Below, in pieces: positions 11,430 to 21,164 of a DNA stretch of 64,000 nt. The position numbers and the translations under genes are program-made. The notes below the pieces were generated by a model. It was not told the origin of the DNA and did not search any database. It worked only from the letters and a program-made list of their open reading frames with translations. The stretch covers positions 104,335 to 168,334 of the forward strand of contig NW_002476166.1 of NCBI RefSeq assembly GCF_000189635.1, in the 5' to 3' direction. How positions within the stretch are numbered: position 1 is the stretch's first letter; every line of letters starts with the position of its first letter. The DNA comes from Tetrahymena thermophila SB210 (lineage: Eukaryota > Ciliophora > Oligohymenophorea > Hymenostomatida > Tetrahymenidae).

Positions 11430-13380
11430 ATGGACATAATAGTAGGAGGTATAAAGGGTTTAGCTTAAACCATCTCATTTAAGAAAAAAGAGCCTAACTA
11501 AGAACTAAAATTAAGATTTAGTGTTCCTGAAAATGATATTTGTGTTCATGATTTTAATTGTGCCTTACAAGATAAAATCCTATTATAAGGCAATCTTTAT
11601 GTTTATAATACCATGATATGCTTTCACTCATAATTTAACAAAAATTCTATAGTAGGGCTTCAAGATACGCTAATTACCATTCCTTTTGGTCAAATTATAT
11701 TGATAGAAAAGAAGAAAAAGTTTCTCTTTGATAATTCAATTCAGTTCACAACAGTTGACGAAAGCTTTTTCTTTACAAGCTTTTTATCTAGAGATAAAGC
11801 ATTTAATATTATTAGTGAATATCTTGAATTGTATCAAAAGATGCTTCCTAAGCCTTATTAGTAAATTTAAAATAATGACATATACGTTAGGTAATAATAG
11901 CTTAATCAAATAGACAATGAAGCAGAATGGCTGTAGCAAGCTATTTTATCAATTCAAAAAATGGAAAGCGATTAATAATAAAATTAGATTAGAGAATAGT
12001 AAGATTAAAATTTATAAAATGCTAACAATAACTTAAACAACAATAATAGAATTAACCAAGAAAATAATAACCATAACCATTAATAAATTGAACAATAAAT
12101 GACGCAATCAAGAATAAGAAGCTCACAACAATAAGATAACCTAGTTTAACCATGCTAAATTTCTTAATAAAATTTACAAAATAATTCTAAAATAAATAAA
12201 GCAAATAATTTAGTAGAGTAGTAGCTCTATTAAGATATTTAATATAAGGAGAGTGATTAATTATAGGCAAATAATAGGCTTTAATAAATGCACCATTCTT
12301 AAATTAAGTAAGAAGCTGAAGAAGAGAAAAGAAACAATGAAATTTAAATGGATATTGAAAATGACATTCAGCCTCTAGAATTACGAAAAAGTGTTATTAA
12401 GGAGTTTGAAGATAATGCTGCTATATACAAACCTCTATTTGATGAGAGATCTAATTCTATTAAAAGAAAAATCAATTCTGATTTTAATTCTGCAACTTTT
12501 TCTGAGTTAGTTTTAAAAAATATTACTGCAAGAGAAGTTTTTGGTATTTTTTTTTCAAATTAGATATTTGTATCAGATAGATTGTAGAGAAAGTTTACTT
12601 CCTTCCTAGAATTCTTTATTTTAGAGTATTTACATGGAACAAATGTTTCCGTTTCAGAAATTTAGCTTCCTCCACCTGAAATTTTTAACTCAATATACTC
12701 TAATAATTATCTCTAACTACTTGAATATCCAGAGTCTTCTGAAAGACACATTTCATTTACTCATAATATTCCTAATGCAAGTGCATTTCTTCCAAAAAGT
12801 CTTTAATGCTAAATGAAAGAGACAATCTATTGGTAATCACCTTAGAGCTTTACTTTAGTTAGACTTCTTTCATTGAAAGGTATATCATATCTATTTATTT
12901 ATTTATAAATTTATAAAAAATTGATAAAATACTTTAAAATAATAAGGAGCTCCTATAATAACGTGCGTAGAACCTAGAGTTGTGTTTTATGTTGACGAAG
13001 TTAATGGAAATACTATCCTTAGAAGCGGATTTTATGTACATTTTAAGAGCAATACCATGTTCAAAAAAATAATTGAAAAATCATCCAAAGAAGAAAATGA
13101 GAAAACATGGAACGAACTAAAAAATGTAATGTCGAATGTTAGTGAAGAATACATTAAAAAAAGAGATTAAAATAAATTAATTGTTTAAAAAGAAAATGAA
13201 TAAAATCTGGTTAAATTCAACCCAAATGAGTATGAACAATATGATGAAAATAATTTAGAACAAATTTCAAATCAATCTTATAAAATCCCATAATTGTAAC
13301 AAGATTAGCAATAGAAATATGAAGAAGAGTTAAGTAAAGTTGCTGCAAAGGCATCAAATCAGGCTTGCAATATATTTTGA
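11430..13380 (+). CDS. GRAM-VASt domain protein (Lam/GRAMD1-like) ending in a CaaX box
   Basis: Protein of 627 residues with the architecture of sterol-transfer proteins at membrane contact sites. Seen: a GRAM domain at ~25-137 (ELKLRFSVPENDICVHDF, then LQGNLYVYNTMICFHS); a Gln/Asn-rich linker ~145-305; a VASt/START-like domain at ~362-560, beginning ITAREVFGIFFSN and containing KETIYWQSP before the intron and GFYVHFKSN after it. Yeast Lam and animal GRAMD1 proteins end with a transmembrane helix; here there is none, and the chain ends CNIF, a CaaX prenylation motif, which could provide the membrane anchor. Intron 12880-12946 (67 bp, phase 1). Stop TGA 13378-13380. The fold assignment is from pattern; ligand binding is inference. 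Confidence 0.8.
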
Positions 13381-14489
13381 TTTATTTTTACTGAGGAAAA
13401 GCATTATTTGTGAATAAAAAATACTGAGTTTAAAAATTTATGTCAAATAATAGAATTATTTTGCTTTTTAAACCTATAGTAAAAATATAAAGAAAATAAA
13501 TATTAAAATTATTTATTAACTTAGTTTTTTGTGTTAATTTAATTTTTAAAATATATGTACTTGATATGAAAACATATATATATACTCAATTCAATTCTTA
13601 GAGAATAAGTTTGAACCTACTCATATTAATGAATATCAACTTTAAAAAAATAATTTGTTTTTTACTTTTACTTGAAATTTTACAATATTTTTTCATAAAA
13701 ATGGAAGTTTCATGCTGTATTTGCTTATGTGTAATGTAAAATATGATCTCAAGTTTTATTCAAAAACTTTGTAAAAAAAATATTAAAAATCTATGGAGTT
13801 AACTTTTTATAAATTTAAAATTCTTTATTTGTTTTTTAAACTTATAAATTAATTTTAGTAAATTTATTTATTAATAAATTCAAGCTGATTATAAAAACAA
13901 AAATTACTGCATTTTAAATTAATAAGTTTTCTAATACAATTCCAAGCTAAGATTTAAAAAAAAATGTTTTGTATTTCATAACTACATTAATTAGCTACTG
14001 CATAGTCTATTTAATGATTTTATTTTATTTTAAAAATAATGTTAATATGTTAATAAAACTGAAAAGAAAATAAAAAATTACTCGATTATTGATATTTAGT
14101 AATACATTTTGATCTATATTTTTACATATTTCTTACTGGAATTGTGGATTATATCTGATTATCTGATTAATGATATTTGAAATTAAAAGTATTTAAAATA
14201 AATAGTAAAATAAGCTTTATATAATACTATAATTATTCGATTTTATTCTTAGAAATTAGCTATTTAAACAAATGAATTGTTCCATCAATATATTATTTTG
14301 AAAGTTTATAACCAAACTATGAGGTTGGTTATTCCAGTAATTGATTTTCAATAACTTTTTAACAAACAAAATAACTAACTATAAAAGCAAGTAGAGAGTA
14401 AAATCTAATTCTTATAATTTTTTTAAGTTAATTAGATTTAATTATTAAAAAAGGAGATTTGTTTATCAATTTTTTTAGGAATTAGCTCA
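13381..14489. other. Intergenic, AT-rich, no gene seen
   Basis: About 1.1 kb between two plus-strand genes, A/T-rich, with no convincing reading frame, RNA gene or repeat. Confidence 0.65.
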
Positions 14490-15005
14490 ATGTTTAAGTA
14501 AAATTTAAAGAAGGTAGTGTCATTTCTCTTCTTACTTGCAAATGTCTTTGGTTATATCTGTTATACTCCTGCACAACATTAAATGAATCAGTTAGACCCT
14601 AGGATGTAATCTTATTGTGGAAATGTAATAACTTGGTCGATATCCCCAACAACCTTAAATGTTCATTATACTTATGATTACTTAGCACTTATGAAATATT
14701 AAGGAGTATATGCTAGATGGGTTGCATCTGGAGGCAGTAATAATAAAGATCCTACTAACGATTGTTTAGGAATTTTGAGAAGTGTAGTATGTGCGTATCA
14801 CTATCCTGTTTGCGACCCTAATAATGGAGATAGATTTGCTGTATGTGGTTGGTATTGCGATTATTTAAGAGATAGATGCCCTAAAGAAACAGATTTAATA
14901 AATGAGATTTGTTCTGAACCTTAATCCTCATGGTGTGCCTATTCAAGCAGAAATGCATTTAAATTATTTGTATTTTTTGTAATTCTTTTTGTTTTTATAA
15001 ATTGA
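14490..15005 (+). CDS. Small secreted/GPI-type protein with Frizzled-like cysteine-rich domain
   Basis: Protein of 171 residues in one exon. Seen: N-terminal signal peptide (~1-28, Lys-rich start then VVSFLFLLANVFGYI); mature part with ten cysteines; C-terminal hydrophobic tail (LFVFFVILFVFIN) of the type replaced by a GPI anchor. The core CLGILRSVVCAYHYPVC, then VCGWYCDYLRDRCP and EIC, follows the second half of the Frizzled CRD (C-x8-C-x6-C ... C-x3-C-x6-7-C), and ten Cys is the Frizzled number. Ciliates have no Wnt pathway, so this would be an older use of the fold, perhaps a surface protein. Homology by cysteine spacing alone is not proof. Start is the only ATG before the signal peptide; stop TGA 15003-15005. 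Confidence 0.75.
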
Positions 15006-16684
15006 AATAGCTATTTTCGTACTTTTATGAATTAAGGCTTACGAATACAAAATAAAAATAAATGCAAAGCAATTCTATTTTTAATAATAATAGAACCATA
15101 TAAAATCTATTTAATTTTTTACTAAGATGAAGCAAAATTATTTTTTTAGTTTTTTAATTCAAAATTTTCTTGCAAAAAATATGTGTTTGAAATATTTATT
15201 ACGACATTATTATTGAAATTATCTGACTAATAAAGTATTTTTGTTCTCATTTTTATGAAGTAAGTAATGAATATTTTAAAAGTTCGAGTACATTTAATAT
15301 ATAATTAATTTAATGAACTCAGAAATTTCTTTGAATACACAAAAAAATTTCATACGATGGCAATAATTTTTAAATAATTTTGTTAAAATTTGTAATATTT
15401 TAATTAAAATTTCATTCTTTCTATTCAAAAAACATTTTTAAAAATTAAAAACATAATCAAAATAAATTATTTGTTTAATTTACATTAAATTTACATGTAA
15501 AAAATTAAAGTTTGATTAATTGAAATTGGTATCAATTATCAACTCTAGTATTAAACTAACTAACCAACTAACCATTAACTAATTATACAACTAGAATTTC
15601 ATTTTAAATTAACAAAATTAGATAGTATATATCAAAATATTAATATTTTTTAAATTAAAAATTTTTAAATGATATCCAAAATAGATCAGAATAGTATCTC
15701 TCTGAAACATCGAGTTCTAATTCATAAATTGCCTCAATTTTCATTACCTCCTTTAGTAATAATTCTTAGCAAAATTTATTCATAGAGTCATGTAAACATG
15801 AAAGACCATATAAAATAAATTTTTTCATTCATAAATACTTCAAAAGAGTTCATAAAAGTTAGTTAAACATACATAAAAAAAATGATCCATATAATTGTCA
15901 CAGTTGAGTTTGGGAAAAAGAACGTGGGAAAAAGAGAAAAACTACCAGGCTGCTAGCCTACATTACACTTTACAATAATTACACTTTACGCCAATCAATT
16001 ACACAAATACCTAATACACTACACTAACAATTAAAATAATTACTTACTGGATTTGAAAAAAAAAGATTGAAGGAATAACCTTCTACTCTATGTTACCCAA
16101 TCGTTTTTCATTTACAAATTTGACGATGAGGGGAAAAAAGAGTACCTTTAAACTTTATTATTATTTTATTGATTACTCAAATGCTTAATGAATATTAGTG
16201 CATTTTACTTGTTTTTACACTAATAAAATCCAATTTTTTTGTAATTTTAAAAAGATTAAAAATAATTTGGATTTTTACACTTCTGAAGGGGGGAAGGGGG
16301 GAATTTGAGTTAATAATAAGTAAATTAAAATGGAAGTGGAAGTAAATTGCTTATCAAAGTGGTTATTATTAATTTTTATTTGATGATTATTTTTATTGTG
16401 GAATTTGTAATATAATTTATTATTTTTTTTATTTATTTATTATTAAAAGGTTGATCGACCTACAATCATAGGTGTTCCAAATAAATTAATGAGACTGTTA
16501 GAAGTTTTATATAGAGTGTTTGTGCAGCTTATATGCACCAGTATAACTTATGGCGAGTTTAGTTTAGTTTGTAAATAATTTTCAAGTAAAAGGATGAACA
16601 TTATTTGTTATATTGTATGTTGTTTTGTCATTATAAAATTATATAGTTGGAGGCTTAGAAAGCCAAATAAATTAATAATTAAAA
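15006..16684. other. Gene-free stretch with GC-richer block downstream of the Q/N-rich gene
   Basis: 1.7 kb between convergent genes. The first ~0.9 kb is plain A/T-rich DNA. From ~15890 the base composition changes: the word TTACACT occurs at 15963, 15979, 16215 and 16275, and two G6 runs separated by AA stand at ~16288-16301. This block follows the stop of the minus-strand gene at 16685. I find no gene in it. Confidence 0.6.
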
Positions 16685-18595
16685 TCATTAAAAGGGGTTC
16701 TTTATCTTGGAGTAGGTTTCCAAATTATCAAGGAGATCAATATCCTTAAAGCAGAGGAGGAGGAAATCGATAAAGACTTAGTGGAGTTCTTACATCTTTA
16801 CACTAGATTTTTAGAGATAAGATTAAGAGTGTTCCTTGAGGAATTGATGGAATACAACACCGTACTTGTCGTGTTGAACGAGTTGCTTGATGGAGTTGTG
16901 ATTGAATTTACGTTAGCTGAAGTATCTCTTAAATTTTTATTAGACATCTTTAGCATTCTGATTAGGGAAGAAGAGCTTTACAATCTAATCACTTGTTTTA
17001 CGGTTTAAGAAGTATTATTTAAAAGCTCTCATTAAATTTCTGACAACATTCTTCTTATTTGATTTTTACATAGCTTCGGTAACTTGTTCTTTTCTTTATT
17101 ATGAGTAGAATTCAGGATTTTCAGGTAATATATTCATAGTAGAAACCTTATTATTAGTAGATAATTCAGCTTCGTCTTCATCATCATGTTAATCACTATG
17201 ATGAGAAAAGTCATGCTCTTCATCTTCAGAACAATGCTTTAATTCCTCACAGGGAGAGATAGGTAAAGTATGAGATGAAGAAATAGAGGGAATATTGCTA
17301 CTCATTTGTTAAAGTTTGTTATCTTAGTTAACTTGCTAAAATTGTTGAATTGGTTATTCTTATTTTATTTCAGCTTAATAGTTTTAGATGACCTATTCTT
17401 ATTCTTCTTCCTTTGGATGTCCGAAAAAGTCTAAATTATCAACATTATTGCATTGTTAGTTAGCATATCCATAAATGGGAAGGGTGTGATGATCATCATT
17501 GAAATGCATATCAGATGTTGTTTCATCACAGCCATTTTCAGTAAAATTAAGAATGCTACTGGCATGTTAATCACCGTATGAGCATTCTTCAGAAGAAAGT
17601 TGTTAATTGAACAAAGGGATTTATTGTTATTAACAGTAATTTTAATTTTCATATAAAGTTTACTACTGTGTTTGATACTTGTTAGCCTAAAACATAGACT
17701 TTGATTACCCTTATTAATAAGTCATATAAGAAGAGGTTTATTGAACATTTTACCTGGAATTACCGTTATTACCTTTTACCTGGTTTTGTTGATTTACAAG
17801 ATTATTATTTTCATATAATTTGTAATAGTTAACCGGGGAAGGTGCAACATATTATACCGATTTTTGTTGTGAAAAAAGTGTGGAACAAGATTAAGATGAA
17901 AATGTAGAAGATGAAGAAGAAGAATGTTAAAATTATTAACTAACTTAATTGCTGTTGCCGCTATAACTGTTTGTAAAGACTTGAACAGTAGAAGCGACTC
18001 CAGCATTACCGATTTATTGTGATTGCTATTATTGTTACTAATAATTTTAATATTATTTTTATTACTACTACTACTATTATGAATAAATGTTATTTTGTAA
18101 TTAAATATTATTAAATTAATAATTTTAAGAAGCAGAAACTGCTAATTAAATGGAGGGAACGTTTGGAACTACTGAAGATGATGAATTCACCTTTTAACTG
18201 TTGTTGTTATTGTAAACATTTTAATAGTTTTGGGAAGTTTGCTATTATTAAGCAGGAGGATTCCAAATTAATTGTTAAGAAGTTTAATTATTTAATTCAA
18301 TAGGGAAAAAGCCATGGAAATCTTCATCATCTTAGTCGTGAATGTGGTCATATGAAATGTGACTACCGAAATAGCTGTCTTCAATGTGATTAGGGAGCTC
18401 TTGTTGATTAAAGAAAAGGTCTTCACCATCTTACTGCAACTACTAAAGAGAGTGGTTGTTGTCTTCAATTGAATAGAAGTTTCTTTCAACAGTAGGGAAA
18501 GCTTAAGGTACATCCTAGAATGATGAGAGCACTTATTAGGGAGCGTAGTAGGCAGATTGTTGGTAATAGGTGTTAGAGGGAGTGTTGAAGTACAT
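16685..18595 (-). CDS. Gln/Asn-rich protein with ciliate-type C-terminal helical domain
   Basis: 636 residues in one uninterrupted frame. I do not recognise a named family. Residues 1-~495 are low-complexity (Gln, Asn, Ser, Tyr), with a pure Gln run written as five TAG and two TAA codons near 18061-18084. The last ~130 residues (from ~504) are ordered and helical by pattern: KKNVVRNLMRAFKQYF, KRYFSQRKF, then FHQFLKEHSQSYL and an acidic/hydrophobic end. The same arrangement ends the gene at 58260-62846. Q/N-rich N-termini with one terminal helical domain are common in ciliate nuclear or RNA-granule proteins, but function here is unknown. GC content and C-ending codons are higher than in neighbours. 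The start is the first ATG after an in-frame TGA near 18775; an upstream exon is possible (see 18741-19157). Stop TGA 16687-16685. Confidence 0.8.
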
Positions 18596-18740
18596 GATAG
18601 GTGTTGGAGTTTCTTAGATTGGTTGTTGGTTGTAAGAAAAAATGGTAGGTGATGTTTTTTGTTGATTTGCTTGTATTATAATCAAGAGTGTGTTTTTGGT
18701 TTGTTGTAGAAGCAGAGGAGATTGACCTAGTTTCTTTTTT

Positions 18741-19157
18741 TCAGTGAGCTTGTATTTTTGATTTATGATTTTTCACCAGAATATAGCAGAAGCAGAGAGG
18801 TGTTCTTTGATTAATCAATTAATTTTAAAAAGATAGTTCCGTTGTGAATGTTCCTTTGAAGGAAAAAATCAGAGAAGAAGAGACAGAATTTTTATTAGTT
18901 TTTTTTCTTTTTTATGAAATTTTTTTAGTTAATAAAAATTATGATTTTTAGAGGGGAAAATCAGAGTCGATTTAAATCAAATCCTCTCGAGGAGAAAAAT
19001 TCAAATTTATTTGGACTTTTACACTATCTATTTTTGCTGTTACACTTGCCTAAGCTGGCTCAGGAGTCCATGAAAAAGTTGATAAATCAGTCAGAACCTC
19101 ACTGAGACTATCATGAGAAAAATATGGCTTTGAAGAGGAGTGATTTTCTTTTGCCAT
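18741..19157 (-). CDS. Possible 5' exon or upstream ORF of the Q/N-rich gene
   Basis: Open frame of 138 codons on the same strand, 5' of the gene at 16685-18595, beginning MAKENHSSSKPYFSHDSLSE. Its first ~45 codons look protein-like (LTDLSTFSWTPEPAQ); the rest does not. A splice from AGT|GTAAAAGTCC (phase 0, near 19023) to AAAAAAAG|AAACTAGG (near 18733) would join it in frame with the open frame leading to the ATG at 18595. The intervening DNA is GC-richer than usual for an intron here. It may instead be an upstream ORF in a long leader. Confidence 0.3.
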
Positions 19158-20411
19158 TTTTTTTTACAAAATTTTAAAAGAAGCTCTTTATAAATCCTTG
19201 TATTTTTTAATTAAAAGCATAAATAGAAGGAAAAATGGGGGATGATGCTCATCGATTTAATTAATAGCCTAAATATATTAAAGAATGAATGTATGAATGA
19301 ATGAGTGAGTGAATTTCTTTCTTTCCTAGTACTATTAGATTTAGGTGAAAAAAAAGAGGGCGGATCAAAATTTATTTAATTAATTAATGTATCAATCTCT
19401 ATTTTGAATGCAATTTTAAATGCTTTTTTAATTTTGCATCTCAATCAAATTAAAGTCGATGCTTAAGTTACTATTCAAAAAAAGTAAAAAAGGTCAATTT
19501 AAAATTGATTTGTTTTGACACACGACTCACATTAATTAAAAAACTAATTAATTGATATAGTAAATTCTTTTCTAAATTAAATGCTTGGGGGCTCTCTTTT
19601 GCCTATGAAAATTAAAGAGAAACTATAGAAGAAAGAGTCGCAACATTTCTGTCTTACTCACTTTTTTTCCTGTAGATTAATACATTCAATCTATCCATTA
19701 AAAATAAAGCGTAATTTATTTGATTAAACACTAAGCCCATTACATTACATTACTTTGTATATCTAGGGTGGGGTAAATAAAATTAAGTGTTTTTTTACTC
19801 TAAAATTTTCTGCCAATTTCCTATTAAGATTGCTCATGCTAATATAAGCTTGATTATATCTAATTCATTAATTTACACATTGATTTTAGACGAGCGCAAA
19901 TTGTTTCAAAAGCCAGCTTTCCATCTTTATTTGGAAAAGCAATTTTTTCAATTGTTTTCTTTTAAATTATGGCTATTTTTTTTCTATAATTAAGCAATTA
20001 AAAAAGATTAATTCTGATTACTACTATGAAATTCGCTTATAAAATACTTTATTCATAAAAAATAACATTACTAATTATATCTATCTTGTGAGAATATTTT
20101 CCTATTAGAAATAATTCAGAACAAACTATTTTATTCTTTCACAAGGCTAAAAATAGTGCTAAGGATAAATTCTTTGACTTTATAGGTAATCTTGAATGTT
20201 TTACAATACACCTAAAGAGAGTGATACAAACAAATTGAACATATGGTGAAAAACTAAAATAAGAATTAATTAACGCACTTAAACCTTAAAAATATTATTA
20301 TTTTATCATTTGCAGATAGACAACTTAAAAGCTGATTAATTTTTGCAGTATTATGAAACTATTTGTTGAATTTGAAATTTAATTTATTAGATATGACTAA
20401 TTAATTGAGAG
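19158..20411. other. Gene-free upstream region with simple repeat
   Basis: 1.25 kb with no gene that I can support. It contains a degenerate GAAT/GAGT tetranucleotide run at 19283-19314 and several relatively GC-rich patches. It lies between the promoter side of the minus-strand Q/N-rich gene and an uncertain plus-strand frame. Confidence 0.5.
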
Positions 20412-21164
20412 ATGAAATTGTCAGTGAAAATTCAAGAATTAAAAAATTCTATTCTATTTGAAATAAAATACGCCCTTCAGCCGCTATTCAGTTTTTTAAC
20501 CAATTACTTAATATATGAGTCAGCTCAATTCAAACAAGTTTTAAATTAATTAGCTAACGGCTTGATAAAAAAATAATCATTAAAGAATATAAAAGATTTG
20601 TTAAATTCTAAAAATAGAAACTTTTGCAAAAAATTTATTTTAAGGTTTAAATGCCTAAGACATTTGAATTAAAGCGTATCTTAATACAAGGAAACTATTT
20701 AATACAGACAGATGAATTTATTTCTATTTCAAAAACTTAAATTTTATTTACTCACGAATGAAACTAAAACGGATTTCGCGAAATTTTCTAATTTAAAAAT
20801 ATCCCTGAATTAATTGCTGATTCTTATTTAATTCGAAAGATAACTAAATAATATGCTTTGTAATTTCGCATTAGATGCCGCACTAATATTTTAAATTAAA
20901 AATTTACCAAATACCAAAAAGATATTATTTAAGCCTTACTCCAGCTTATTTTTAAAAAAATACCTACCCTTAGCTAATACTTACTTGTTTCATCACATTT
21001 TGAAGCAAAGTATCTATTTAAACATATTAATACATATCATCCATCATAAATTCGAACACTTGTAATTAAATAAAAATTAAATTTGCTCTTTTTCTTTCCC
21101 ATAGGAAATGAAAGGTCTTTAAAAAATAATCATTTTGAATAAATTAAAAAGAGTTAAGTGCTGA
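20412..21164 (+). CDS. Hypothetical protein, uncertain
   Basis: Uninterrupted frame of 250 codons from the first ATG after an in-frame TGA to TGA 21162-21164. The translation is Lys/Leu/Asn-rich with alternating polar and hydrophobic residues (VLNQLANGLIKKQSLKNIKD) and no motif I know. TGA is rare in all frames here: the neighbouring frame is also open for ~150 codons, so length alone is weak evidence. No intron seen. Confidence 0.35.

Noticed and set aside
16690-17040. Plus-strand frame opposite the Q/N-rich gene with long amphipathic helices (FLEIRLRVFLEELMEYNTVL)
   Set aside because: It is antisense to the C-terminal domain of the minus-strand gene, whose frame is open for 636 codons and resembles the end of the gene at 58260-62846. 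The plus frame has no ATG start at its left side.
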